Shown: positions 51,841 to 60,157 of the stretch, piece after piece
How positions within the stretch are numbered: position 1 is the first letter of the stretch
How the letters are laid out: each line of letters starts with the position of its first letter
Assembly: GCF_000967865.1 (NCBI RefSeq)
Contig: NZ_JXRU01000024.1
Coordinates: 1-64,000, forward strand
Origin: Microbacterium sp. SA39
Lineage (GTDB): Bacteria; Actinomycetota; Actinomycetes; Actinomycetales; Microbacteriaceae
Direction: 5' to 3'
Length of the DNA stretch: 64,000 nt
Position numbers and translations under genes: made by a program
Notes under the pieces: generated by a model
The model's input: only the letters and a program-made list of their open reading frames with translations
What the model was told of the DNA's origin: nothing
Databases searched by the model: none

Positions 51841-52536
51841 TCAGCGCCGCGGGGCGCGACCCGTGCGCGCAGGCAGTGCGCCGGCGAAGAGCTCCGGATG
51901 CTGCGCCTGCACGGCCTCGAGATCGTCGAAGACGAACCGGAGGTGAGCGCGGAGCGCGGCGATGGCGGCATCCGCGTCGCCTGCGACGAGCGCATCGACG
52001 ACGCGCTCGTGATCGTCGACGTAGTCCTGCACGTCGCGGGTCGCGCTCATGCCCACGTACCGGGCACGGTCGAGGTGCCCCTTCGCCGCGCTCACCGCCG
52101 CCCACGCGTTCCCATGCCCGGCGAGACCGAGGAGCGCGCGATGGAACTCCTCGTCGAGCGGGTAGAACGCATCGCGATCGGATGCCGTGCGCTGCCGCGC
52201 GAGGAGGGCGCGCAGCATCCGCTCCTCCTCCGCCGACGGCTGCGCGCAGGCCGCCAGCGAGGCCAGCTCGATGGCCTCGCGGATGAACTGCGCCTCGCGC
52301 ACCCGGTCGGGATCGATGCGCGTGACGTACGTGCCGCTCTGCGGCCGCACCTCGACGAGACCCTCCTGCGCGATGAGGAGCAGCGCCTCGCGCACCGGCT
52401 GCCTGCTGAGGCCGAGAGCCGCGGCGAGCTCGTTCTCGGACAGCAGCACCCCGGGAGCGGAGCGCCCGACGATGATGTCATCGCGGATGCGCCCGTACGC
52501 GAGCGACCGCGCGGAAGGACGGTCGGCGGCGGGCAT
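51841..52536 (-). CDS. GntR family regulator (FadR/FCD type)
   Basis: 231-residue GntR regulator. N-terminal winged helix: IRDDIIVGRSAPGVLLSENE, LGLSRQPVREALLLIAQEGL. The C-terminal FCD domain has metal-binding-type His and Asp residues (LDEEFHRALLGLAGH, DYVDDHERVVDAL). FadR-type members commonly sense hexuronates or related sugar acids. It is divergent from the mannonate-dehydratase-like gene, which it probably represses together with gluconokinase. Confidence 0.87.
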   Translation of the reverse strand: MPAADRPSARSLAYGRIRDDIIVGRSAPGVLLSENELAAALGLSRQPVREALLLIAQEGLVEVRPQSGTYVTRIDPDRVREAQFIREAIELASLAACAQPSAEEERMLRALLARQRTASDRDAFYPLDEEFHRALLGLAGHGNAWAAVSAAKGHLDRARYVGMSATRDVQDYVDDHERVVDALVAGDADAAIAALRAHLRFVFDDLEAVQAQHPELFAGALPARTGRAPRR

Positions 52537-52550
52537 ACGGTCACGATAGC

Positions 52551-52579
52551 TTGACACAACTTGTATGGCAGTGATTGCA
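52551..52579 (+). promoter_or_regulatory. Promoter/operator of the sugar-acid operon
   Basis: A consensus -35 TTGACA (52551-52556) is followed 17 bp later by ATTGCA. The spacer contains ACTTGTATGGCAGT, a half-palindrome of the kind bound by FadR-type GntR proteins. The region also serves the divergent gntR. Confidence 0.45.
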
Positions 52580-52638
52580 TGAGCGTGTCTCACAGGAGAG
52601 GAACCGCCTCCCCGAAGGAGCCTCCGAAGGAGCTTCCG

Positions 52639-53877
52639 ATGACCATCGACAAGGCCGAGGTGATCGTCACCAGCCCCGATCGCAACTTCGTGACACTGAA
52701 GATCACGACCGCCGACGGGGTGACCGGGCTGGGCGACGCGACCCTCAACGGTCGCGAGCTCGCGGTCGTCGCCTACCTCTCCGAGCACGTCGTGCCGCTG
52801 CTGATCGGCGCCGACGAGTCGCGCATCGAGGACACCTGGCAGTTCCTCTACCGCAGCGCCTACTGGCGGCGCGGACCCGTGACGATGGCCGCGATCGCCG
52901 CCGTCGACATGGCGCTGTGGGACATCAAGGGCAAGGTCGCCGGGCTCCCCGTCTACCAGCTGCTCGGCGGGGCGAGCCGGAACGGGCTGATGGCCTACGG
53001 CCACGCGTCCGGCAAGGAGCTGCCGGAGCTGTTCGACTCGATCCGCGCGCACCAGGCGCAGGGATACAAGGCGATCCGCGTGCAGACCGGCGTGCCCACC
53101 CTCAAGGCGATCTACGGCATCGCCGCCCAGGGCGCCGACGTCGGCGACGCGAGCGTGCGGTACGACCACGAACCGGCCCGCCGTGGCGCGAAGCCGGTCG
53201 AGGAGGACTGGGACACCCGCGCCTACCTCACCCACCTGCCCGGCGTGCTCGAGGCCGTGCGCAACGAGTTCGGTCCCGGCATCCCGCTCCTGCACGACGG
53301 CCACCACCGGATGACGCCTATCCAGGCCGCGCGCCTCGGCAAGGATCTCGAGCCGTACGACCTGTTCTGGCTCGAGGACTGCACGCCCGCCGAGAACCAG
53401 GAGGCGCTGCGCCTCGTGCGCCAGCACACCACGACGCCGTTGGCGATCGGCGAGATCTTCAACACGGTCTGGGACTTCAAGGACATCATCCGCGACCAGC
53501 TCATCGACTACGTCCGCGGCGCCGTCACCCACATGGGCGGCATCACCGCGCTGAGGAAGACCCTCGACTACGCCGCGATGTACCAGATCAAATCCGGCAT
53601 GCACGGCCCGACCGACATCTCGCCCGTCGGCATGGCCGCCGCGATGCACCTCGGACTCGCGATCCACAACTTCGGCATCCAGGAGTACATGCAGCACGGC
53701 GCACGCACCGATCAGGTCTTCGAGCAGTCCTTCACCTGGACCGACGGCTACCTGCACCCCGGCGACAACCCGGGCCTCGGCGTCGAACTCAACGTCGACG
53801 AGGCGGGCAAGTACCCTTACGAGCAGGCATACCTCCCCTACAACAGGCTTCTCGACGGAACGGTGCACGACTGGTGA
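52639..53877 (+). CDS. manD: D-mannonate dehydratase-like enolase superfamily enzyme (ManD/RspA)
   Basis: 412-residue enolase-superfamily enzyme. The N-terminal capping domain starts [20 protein letters not shown]. The barrel metal ligands lie in [23 protein letters not shown] and IGEIFNTVW, and the C-terminal His in [12 protein letters not shown]. This pattern is that of ManD, which dehydrates D-mannonate or D-gluconate to 2-keto-3-deoxygluconate. Two Shine-Dalgarno-like GAAGGAG sequences lie in a tandem 12-bp repeat (52612-52638) before the ATG. It overlaps gluconokinase by four bases. Confidence 0.85.
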   Translation: MTIDKAEVIVTSPDRNFVTLKITTADGVTGLGDATLNGRELAVVAYLSEHVVPLLIGADESRIEDTWQFLYRSAYWRRGPVTMAAIAAVDMALWDIKGKVAGLPVYQLLGGASRNGLMAYGHASGKELPELFDSIRAHQAQGYKAIRVQTGVPTLKAIYGIAAQGADVGDASVRYDHEPARRGAKPVEEDWDTRAYLTHLPGVLEAVRNEFGPGIPLLHDGHHRMTPIQAARLGKDLEPYDLFWLEDCTPAENQEALRLVRQHTTTPLAIGEIFNTVWDFKDIIRDQLIDYVRGAVTHMGGITALRKTLDYAAMYQIKSGMHGPTDISPVGMAAAMHLGLAIHNFGIQEYMQHGARTDQVFEQSFTWTDGYLHPGDNPGLGVELNVDEAGKYPYEQAYLPYNRLLDGTVHDW

Positions 53878-54410
53878 CCGACGCACGACCACTGAGCACG
53901 GCCGAGACCCCGATCGTCGTGATGGGCGTCTCCGGCGTCGGCAAGACGACCATCGGCGTGCAGCTGGCGGCTCGGCTGGGAGTCGACTTCGTGGATGCCG
54001 ACGACCTGCACGGACCCGAGAACATCGCGAAGATGAGCGCGGGCATCCCGCTCGTCGACGCGGACCGCTGGCCGTGGCTCGACCTGGTCGGCGCCGCGCT
54101 CATCGCCGAGCCGGGGGCCGTCGTCGCATGTTCCGCGCTGCGACGCAGCTACCGCGATCGGCTGCGGGCCACCGCGCCGGAGACCCTGTTCGTGCACCTC
54201 GCCGCCGCACCCGAACGGGTCGCCCTGCAGGCGGAGGCCCGCGCCGGCCACTTCATGCCGCCCGCGCTGCTGCAGTCGCAGATCGCGACCCTCGAGCCGC
54301 TCGAGCCCGACGAGCGGGGCATCACCGTGATAGTCGATGCGGGACCCGAGGAACTCGTCGACCGGATCGTTCACTCGTTGGCAGGTGAGCGGGAAGGGTC
54401 CGAGAAGTAG
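53874..54410 (+). CDS. gntK: Gluconokinase
   Basis: 178-residue gluconokinase. The P-loop GVSGVGKTT is at residues 18-26, followed by [20 protein letters not shown] (substrate site), [25 protein letters not shown] and the lid block [14 protein letters not shown]. It phosphorylates gluconate to 6-phosphogluconate. GTG at 53874 overlaps the preceding TGA (GTGA). It and the dehydratase act on related sugar acids and are likely induced together by the GntR ligand. Confidence 0.92.
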   Translation: MTDARPLSTAETPIVVMGVSGVGKTTIGVQLAARLGVDFVDADDLHGPENIAKMSAGIPLVDADRWPWLDLVGAALIAEPGAVVACSALRRSYRDRLRATAPETLFVHLAAAPERVALQAEARAGHFMPPALLQSQIATLEPLEPDERGITVIVDAGPEELVDRIVHSLAGEREGSEK

Positions 54411-54422
54411 GCTGAACGCATC

Positions 54423-55235
54423 ATGCAAGAGTTCCTTCAATGGGCGGGCAGCTACTGGTGGCTCATCTTCCCCGTCATGGGGATGGCCGGTGGCGCCGCC
54501 AAGGCCTGGGAACAGGGCGCGAAGCGCCGGCATGAGCGCCGCCTCGAGACCCTGAAGATGAAGGCGCAGCTGAAGACCGCCGAGATCGAGGCGCGGGCCC
54601 TCAACCAGCAGATGAAGCGACGCGGGCCCTCGGTCGTCGACACCACGGCATCCGTCGTTCCCGACGACCTGCTCGTGCGTCTGTTCGCCGAGCACGACGA
54701 GATCACCGCCCGCTGGCTGGACTACGAGCTCGACGTCGCGAAGCTGATCGCCTTCCCCGCCATGAGCGACGGCCGCCAGCCGCTGACGGCCGCTTTCCTG
54801 CGGGCCAAGAAGACGGCGGATGCTCTGCGCCCGGCATCCGCCGAAGCCAAGGTCAGCGAGCACCAGGTCGCCGAGTACCTGCAGGCGGTCGGCGACTACG
54901 CCGTCGCGTTCGAGATCGCCGAGAAAGATGCCCGGCGCCTGCGCGACTCGACCTTCACCGAGCCGGAGCGCAAGCGCCTCGATCGAGCGCAGCAGCTGCT
55001 CAAGGTCGCTGTCGACGAGTCGGCCACGCAGGCCGAGCGCAACGTCGCCTACAAGCGGGTGCGCGAAGAGCTCGACGGACTGATCCTGCTCTCCGACGAT
55101 GCGGTCACCGTGCTCGAGCAGCAGGTGGCCCGCGAGATCTCCGCGCCGGTCACCCCGGCGGTCGAGCCGGCGCCCGAACCGGTCCGGATGCCGCTGGCCG
55201 AGCCCCAGCATCCGACGCCCCGCGAGGGCGCATGA
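54423..55235 (+). CDS. Membrane-anchored coiled-coil protein
   Basis: 270-residue hypothetical protein. One N-terminal hydrophobic segment (about 8-26) anchors it. A long charged helix (AKRRHERRLETLKMKAQLKT) and further helical region to about 235 look coiled-coil. The C-terminus is a Pro/Ala/Glu-rich tail. No family recognised. Its stop overlaps the SMP-30 gene start (ATGA). Confidence 0.7.
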   Translation: MQEFLQWAGSYWWLIFPVMGMAGGAAKAWEQGAKRRHERRLETLKMKAQLKTAEIEARALNQQMKRRGPSVVDTTASVVPDDLLVRLFAEHDEITARWLDYELDVAKLIAFPAMSDGRQPLTAAFLRAKKTADALRPASAEAKVSEHQVAEYLQAVGDYAVAFEIAEKDARRLRDSTFTEPERKRLDRAQQLLKVAVDESATQAERNVAYKRVREELDGLILLSDDAVTVLEQQVAREISAPVTPAVEPAPEPVRMPLAEPQHPTPREGA

Positions 55236-56080
55236 CCCCCGAGAACGTCACCGGCCCGGTCGCGCATCACGCCGAGACTCCGGTGTGGTGGCCGGGATGG
55301 GGCGGATTGCGCTGGGTCGACGGGCACGCCGGCGACCTGCTCACGCTGCGCGACGACGGCGTGACCCGGCAGCACATCGACGACGAGTACCTCGCGTTCG
55401 CCCGGCCCCGCACGACCGGCGGCTTCGTCGCCGTCGGCGCCCGCACGCTCTACCTCGCGGACGAACCCGAGGGCGATACCCGCGCGGTCGCGACCCTGCT
55501 CGACGACCCGGCCGTGCGCATGAACGACGGATGCTGCGATCCCCGCGGCCGTCTGCTCACCGGATCCATGGCGTATGACTCGACGCCGGATGCCGGGGTG
55601 CTGCTGCGCCTCGACGCCGACCTGTCCGTGACCACGGTGCTGCCGAAGACGACGATGTCGAACGGGATCGCCTACGCCCCCGACGGCGGCCGCGTCTATC
55701 ACGTCGACACCGGTGCGCAGCGGATCAACGTGTTCGATTTCGTCGACGGCGAGTTCGGGGAACGGCGGATGCTGGCACGCATCCCCGAGAACGAAGGAAG
55801 CCCCGACGGGCTCACCGTCGCCGCCGACGGCACCGTCTGGGTCGCGATCTGGGGCGGATCGGCCGTGCATGGCTACGCTCCCGACGGCTCGCTCATCGAG
55901 CGGATCGAGCTGCCCGTGCCGCAGGTGAGCGCCTGCACCTTCGGCGGCCACGACCTCGGCACCCTCTTCATCACGACGTCGGCGCAGGACATGCCCGACG
56001 ATCACGGCACCGAAGCCGGATCCGTGTTCGCGGTGACACCCGGGGTGCGCGGCATCCCGGTACTCCCGTTCGCGGGCTGA
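55232..56080 (+). CDS. SMP-30/gluconolactonase-like protein
   Basis: 282-residue six-bladed beta-propeller of the SMP-30/regucalcin/gluconolactonase family. Metal-site blocks are visible: AETPVWWPGWGGLRWVDGH, RMNDGCCDPRGRLLTGSM, TMSNGIAYAPDGGRVYHVDT and EGSPDGLTVAADGTVWVAIW. It would hydrolyse an aldonolactone to the acid. With gluconokinase and ManD upstream it may feed that pathway. It overlaps the preceding coiled-coil gene by four bases. Confidence 0.82.
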   Translation: MTPENVTGPVAHHAETPVWWPGWGGLRWVDGHAGDLLTLRDDGVTRQHIDDEYLAFARPRTTGGFVAVGARTLYLADEPEGDTRAVATLLDDPAVRMNDGCCDPRGRLLTGSMAYDSTPDAGVLLRLDADLSVTTVLPKTTMSNGIAYAPDGGRVYHVDTGAQRINVFDFVDGEFGERRMLARIPENEGSPDGLTVAADGTVWVAIWGGSAVHGYAPDGSLIERIELPVPQVSACTFGGHDLGTLFITTSAQDMPDDHGTEAGSVFAVTPGVRGIPVLPFAG

Positions 56081-56096
56081 CGAGATCAGAGGACGC

Positions 56097-56942
56097 ATGG
56101 CGCAGAAGACGATCGTGATCACCGGAGCATCCGACGGGATCGGCGCTGCGGCCGCACGACAACTGGCGTCGTCCGGTCATCGGCTGATCCTCGTCGGACG
56201 TTCGGTCGAGAAGACGGCCGCCGTCGCACGCGAGACCGGAGCCGAGCACCTCACGGCCGACTTCGCGCGCCTCGACGACGTCCGCGAGCTGGCCGACCAG
56301 CTCGCCGCGCGGTTCGGCGACGACGGCATCGACGTGCTGGCGAACAATGCCGGCGGCATCTTCGGAGATCGGACCCCGACCGTCGACGGCTTCGAGAAGA
56401 CGATCCAGGTGAATCACCTCGCGCCCTTCCTCCTCACTATTCTCCTGCTGCCGCAGCTGCGGAAGGCGGATGCCGCCGTCATCAACACCTCGAGCGTCGG
56501 GCACCGCATCTTCGGGAACATCGACGTCGACGACCTCGACAACCGGAAGAAGTTCAGCGCGAACAAGGCGTACGGCGACGCGAAGCTCGCGAATGTGCTG
56601 TTCACGAAGAGCCTGCACGCGAAGTTCCACGCCGACGGCCTCAGCGCGGTCGCGTTCCACCCGGGAGTGGTGCGCACGAACTTCGCGGCGGGGTCGTCGA
56701 GCGTCATGCGGCTGATCTACCGCACGCCGCTCAGGCACCTGCTCACGATCAGCACCGACAAGGGCGGCGAGACTCTCCGGTGGTTCATCGAGGGCACGCC
56801 GGGCGTGACCTGGGAGTCCGGGGCGTACTACGACGAGCGGGTACTGACGATGCGCGTGAACCCACAGGTCGAGGACGCGGCCCTCGCCGAGGCGCTCTGG
56901 CTGAAGAGCGCGGAGCTCGTGGGTCTCTCCCCCGGCCTTTAG
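56097..56942 (+). CDS. SDR oxidoreductase (retinol dehydrogenase-like)
   Basis: 281-residue short-chain dehydrogenase. TGASDGIG at 9-16, NNAGG near 87, catalytic Ser in INTSSVGH, and AYGDAKLAN as the Tyr-x3-Lys pair. The FHPGVVRTNF block and C-terminal layout resemble the RDH/WW-oxidoreductase-like group. Substrate unknown. The CTT-TAG codons that end it (56937-56942) fall inside the family D palindrome, so the last residues may be repeat-derived. Confidence 0.87.
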   Translation: MAQKTIVITGASDGIGAAAARQLASSGHRLILVGRSVEKTAAVARETGAEHLTADFARLDDVRELADQLAARFGDDGIDVLANNAGGIFGDRTPTVDGFEKTIQVNHLAPFLLTILLLPQLRKADAAVINTSSVGHRIFGNIDVDDLDNRKKFSANKAYGDAKLANVLFTKSLHAKFHADGLSAVAFHPGVVRTNFAAGSSSVMRLIYRTPLRHLLTISTDKGGETLRWFIEGTPGVTWESGAYYDERVLTMRVNPQVEDAALAEALWLKSAELVGLSPGL

Positions 56943-57000
56943 AATCGCGCAACTGGCCGGTGCGACGGCCGATCATCGACCAGTTGCGCGATTCGAAAGC
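56935..57000. repeat. Family D palindromic repeat
   Basis: 66-nt element with arms AGAATCGCGCAACTGG and CCAGTTGCGCGATTCGAAAGC; the right arm is identical to that of the copy at 40417-40481. It overlaps the end of the SDR gene and ends 22 bp before the next SDR start. Confidence 0.9.
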
Positions 57001-57022
57001 CATAGCCGACGAAGGGAACACC

Positions 57023-57817
57023 ATGCAGATCGACCTCAGCGGCAAGACCGCGCTCGTCACGGGATCGACCCAGGGCATCGGCCGCGCGATCGCGACGGCG
57101 CTGGCGGATGCCGGAACACGGGTCGCCGTCAACGGACGCAGCGCCGACACCGTGGCATCCGTCATCGACTCCCTTCGTGCGGAGAACGCCGCCCGCGATC
57201 TCATCGCAGCGCCCGGTGACGTCACGAACGAGGCCGGAACGGATGCCGTGCTCACCGCGGTCGGCGACATCGACATCCTCGTGAACAACCTCGGCATCTT
57301 CGGCGCGACGCCGGCGCTCGACATCACCGACGACGAGTGGCGCCGCTACTTCGACGTGAACGTGCTGGCCGCGGTGCGCCTGATCCGTGCGACCCTGCCC
57401 GGCATGAAGGAGCGCGGCTGGGGCCGGGTGCTCAACATCGCGAGCGACTCGGCCGTCGTGATCCCTGCCGAGATGATCCATTACGGCATGTCGAAGACCG
57501 CGCTGCTCGCCGTCTCGCGCGGATTCGCGAAGGATGCCGCCGGCACCGGCGTCACCGTGAACTCGGTGCTCGCCGGCCCGACCCACACCGGCGGCGTCGA
57601 GGACTTCGTCTACGAACTGGTCGACAAGGCGCTGCCATGGGACGAGGCCCAGCGCGAGTTCATGAGGCTGCACCGGCCGCAGTCGCTACTGCAGCGGCTG
57701 ATCGAGCCCGAGGAGATCGCGAACATGGTCGCGTATCTCTCCTCGCCGCTGGCCTCCGCGACGACGGGCGCTGCGGTGCGGGTCGACGGCGGCTACATCG
57801 ACTCGATCGTCCCGTAG
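57023..57817 (+). CDS. SDR oxidoreductase (3-oxoacyl-ACP reductase-like)
   Basis: 264-residue classical SDR: TGSTQGIG (14-21), NNLGIFG, LNIASDSA, HYGMSKTALL with Tyr and Lys, and the C-terminal VRVDGGYIDSIV. The family includes FabG-like and sugar/ketone reductases; the substrate is unknown. GAAGGGAA precedes the ATG at 57023. Same strand as the preceding SDR but separated by the family D palindrome. Confidence 0.87.
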   Translation: MQIDLSGKTALVTGSTQGIGRAIATALADAGTRVAVNGRSADTVASVIDSLRAENAARDLIAAPGDVTNEAGTDAVLTAVGDIDILVNNLGIFGATPALDITDDEWRRYFDVNVLAAVRLIRATLPGMKERGWGRVLNIASDSAVVIPAEMIHYGMSKTALLAVSRGFAKDAAGTGVTVNSVLAGPTHTGGVEDFVYELVDKALPWDEAQREFMRLHRPQSLLQRLIEPEEIANMVAYLSSPLASATTGAAVRVDGGYIDSIVP

Positions 57818-57836
57818 CGCCGCGCCTCGCGCGATG

Positions 57837-57887
57837 CTGGATCAAAAACGCATCGCGACCGCGCCTTCCGGATGCATTTCTGATCCA
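57837..57887. repeat. Family C palindromic repeat
   Basis: Third copy of the TGGATCAGAAATGC family: CTGGATCAAAAACGCATC / GGATGCATTTCTGATCCAG. It starts 20 bp after the SDR stop, a terminator-like position. Confidence 0.85.
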
Positions 57888-57992
57888 GCGTGCGCCTGCG
57901 AGAACGGATGCGCATCATGGCGCGGTCGCGCTGTGCGGGGTGTTCACGTACAAGCGCTGCTGTGACTCGGTTCTGCGGCGGCTCGGGGCCTG

Positions 57993-58069
57993 ACTTCTGC
58001 GGCCATCCCGAACTTCTGCGGCCATTCGGGGCAGATGAGGCCGCAAAAGTTGGGATTGGCCGCAGAAGT
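57993..58069. repeat. Palindrome with duplicated arm unit
   Basis: 77-nt inverted repeat. Each about 31-nt arm contains the unit ACTTCTGCGGCC twice (57993-58004 and 58012-58023), mirrored by GGCCGCAAAAGT and GGCCGCAGAAGT (58039-58069). It stands between the SDR gene and the convergent acidic protein gene. With the family C copy it fills the 278-bp spacer 57818-58095. Confidence 0.85.
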
Positions 58070-58095
58070 AGGCGTGCAGGGATGGGAAGAGCCCC

Positions 58096-58560
58096 TCAGT
58101 CGCGGTCGCGCACCTCTATGTTGGCGACCTCGAGGTCTTCATCGAGCTGCACGAGGATGCGGGAGTCGGGGAACTGCTTCGGAGCGTCGAACGCCAGCAG
58201 CACGGCATCCGCGAACACGACGACCGAGGTCGCCTCGAGGTCGTCGCGCAGGTCGATCTGCTCGATCACGGGCTCGTCGTCGACGGCATCGTCGATGTCG
58301 TCGGCAACCTCGTCGATGACGGCCCGCCAGCGCGACTCGCTGACCGACAGGATGCGCGAGACGGCCTCGACGAGCGCCTCGTCGTCGAGCTCGTCCGCGG
58401 CGTCGTCGTCGAGCTCGGGATCGACGTTGACCGTCACGACCGTGCCGGCGGCGTCGATGCTGGCCCGGCCGTAGATCAGGCCGTTCTCGGCGACCGGTTC
58501 ATCCAGCAGTCCGCTGTCGACGATACGGGCGAGCAGGTTCTCAAGCGGCGACGAGGTCAT
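58096..58560 (-). CDS. Acidic DUF2004-like protein
   Basis: 154-residue, strongly acidic cytosolic protein. Asp/Glu runs occur at DPELDDDAADELDDEALVEA and DEVADDIDDAVDDE. The C-terminal beta strands VVVFADAVLLAFDAPKQFPD and ILVQLDEDLEVANIEV resemble the DUF2004 family. Function unknown. The ATG at 58560 gives a plausible N-terminus (TSSPLENLLARIV). Confidence 0.65.
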   Translation of the reverse strand: MTSSPLENLLARIVDSGLLDEPVAENGLIYGRASIDAAGTVVTVNVDPELDDDAADELDDEALVEAVSRILSVSESRWRAVIDEVADDIDDAVDDEPVIEQIDLRDDLEATSVVVFADAVLLAFDAPKQFPDSRILVQLDEDLEVANIEVRDRD

Positions 58561-58638
58561 GAGTCCAGTCTTTCGCATCCGGCCGAGCGGCGGGTGTGAA
58601 CCCTGGACACGTCGCCCGGACGGGAGCATGCTGAGCCT

Positions 58639-59031
58639 ATGACCGCTTTCCAGACCACGCACGCGTTCAGCGGGTTCAGCGTCGACTCGATCGACGCGGC
58701 TCGCACCTTCTACGGCGAGACCCTCGGCATGGACGTCTCCGACAATGCCATGGGCTTCCTCCAGCTCAACCTGTCCGACGGTGGATCGATCTTCGTCTAC
58801 TCGAAGCCCGACCACACGCCGGCGAGCTTCACGATCCTGAACTTCCCCGTCGATGACGTCGAGGCGGCGGTCGACGAGCTCAACGCTCGCGGCGTCGTGA
58901 CCAAGATCTACACCGACCCCGATTCCGGCACCGACGACAAGGGCATCTCGCACGGCGCCCCCGGCAAGGGCCCGGACATCGCCTGGTTCACGGACCCCGC
59001 CGGCAACGTGCTCTCGGTTCTCGCCGGCTGA
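58639..59031 (+). CDS. VOC family protein
   Basis: 130-residue glyoxalase-fold protein: FSGFSVDSIDAARTFYGETLG at the start, FTILNFPVDDVEAAVDELNA in the middle, and WFTDPAGNVLSVL at the end. It is a typical stand-alone VOC protein of the type annotated as extradiol dioxygenase- or bleomycin-resistance-like. No reaction can be assigned. Divergent from the acidic protein gene. Confidence 0.82.
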   Translation: MTAFQTTHAFSGFSVDSIDAARTFYGETLGMDVSDNAMGFLQLNLSDGGSIFVYSKPDHTPASFTILNFPVDDVEAAVDELNARGVVTKIYTDPDSGTDDKGISHGAPGKGPDIAWFTDPAGNVLSVLAG

Positions 59032-59053
59032 CAGCGCGGGACGCGGGCCGCCG

Positions 59054-60019
59054 CTAGATCCGCGCAGCCAACCACTCGGTCTGGCGCAGCCACTGCACGG
59101 CCTGGCCGCCCTCGTGCCCGTTGAACTCGTAGACCTCGATCTCGGCATCCGTCGAACCGCAGTGGTTGAAGGCCGCGAACACGCTCGAAGGCAGCACGAT
59201 CGGGTCCATGAGCGCGACCGAGAACAGCACGGGCGCCGAGATGCGGAGCGCGAAGTTCACCCCGTCGAAGTACGACAGCGTCTCGAACACCTGGTCGACC
59301 CGCGCGCGATGCACTGACAGGTAACGCGCGATCTCGGTGAACGGGTTGTCGGGGGTGAGCGGCACCGACCGGCGGAAGTGACACAGGAACGGCACGTCGG
59401 GCATCGCCGCCGAGACCGCCGGATGCAGGGCCGCGGCGGCCAGGCTGATGCCGCCGCCCTGGCTGCCGCCGGTCACACTGATGCGACTCTCGTCGACGGC
59501 ATCCAGCTGCATCAGGGCATCGATCAGCAGCACGGCATCCGTGAAGACACGGCGATAGAAGTACGTGTCCGGATGCTGGATGCCGCGGGTCATGAACCCG
59601 GGAATCGCACCCTCCGAGCCGTGCGGGTCCGGGGTGTCGCCGCCTGAGCCCCAGCCGCTGCCCTGGCCACGCGTGTCCATCAGCACGTGCACGTAGCCCG
59701 CCGCCGCCCACTGCAGCCGCTCGCCCGGGAGGCCCCGACCCCCGTTGTAGCCGATGAACTCGACCACCGTCGGCAGCGGTCCCTCGACGCGGGGACGTGT
59801 GATCCAGGCGCGGATCGGCTCACCGCCGAATCCACTGAACGTCAGATCCTCGACGATCAGCTGAGTGATCGGGGTGGTGGCCGGCACGATGACCGGAGCG
59901 GCGGCGAGCGCACGTGACTCCGCGAGCGTGCGCGCCCAGAAGTCGTCGAAATCCGCGGGCTCGGCCACATCGGGCCGGAAGGAGCGGAGCTGGTCCAGGG
60001 GGAGATCGGTGAGAGCCAT
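59054..60019 (-). CDS. Acetyl xylan esterase / cephalosporin-C deacetylase-like hydrolase
   Basis: 321-residue alpha/beta hydrolase of the AXE1 (CE7) family. LPLDQLRSFRPDVAEPADFDDFW starts it; then FIGYNGGRGLPG, DTRGQGSGW, the nucleophile Ser in GGSQGGG, the Asp near LMDPIVLPS, and the His in FNGHEGG. CE7 enzymes remove acetyl groups from xylo-oligosaccharides and cephalosporin C. No signal peptide, so it acts in the cytoplasm on imported acetylated sugars. An in-frame GTG at 60025 is an alternative start. Confidence 0.85.
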   Translation of the reverse strand: MALTDLPLDQLRSFRPDVAEPADFDDFWARTLAESRALAAAPVIVPATTPITQLIVEDLTFSGFGGEPIRAWITRPRVEGPLPTVVEFIGYNGGRGLPGERLQWAAAGYVHVLMDTRGQGSGWGSGGDTPDPHGSEGAIPGFMTRGIQHPDTYFYRRVFTDAVLLIDALMQLDAVDESRISVTGGSQGGGISLAAAALHPAVSAAMPDVPFLCHFRRSVPLTPDNPFTEIARYLSVHRARVDQVFETLSYFDGVNFALRISAPVLFSVALMDPIVLPSSVFAAFNHCGSTDAEIEVYEFNGHEGGQAVQWLRQTEWLAARI

Positions 60020-60083
60020 CGGCACGAGGCTAGCGGATCGTGTGTTCCAGACCGTCGAAGAAGTTCAGTATTCGGTGTTGCTA

Positions 60084-60134
60084 GGTACCGGTACTCAGTG
60101 ATACTTTGTACCGGTACCCAGCATCACTGAGTAC
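60084..60134. promoter_or_regulatory. PadR operator/promoter region
   Basis: Two copies of the perfect palindrome GTACCGGTAC (near 60085-60094 and 60108-60117), plus an inverted pair GGTACTCAGTGAT (60090-60102) / ATCACTGAGTACC (60122-60134). They lie 24 bp before the padR start. The density of symmetric elements and the position suggest autoregulation by PadR. Confidence 0.6.
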
Positions 60135-60157
60135 CGAACCAAGGAAAGGAGGACCCG

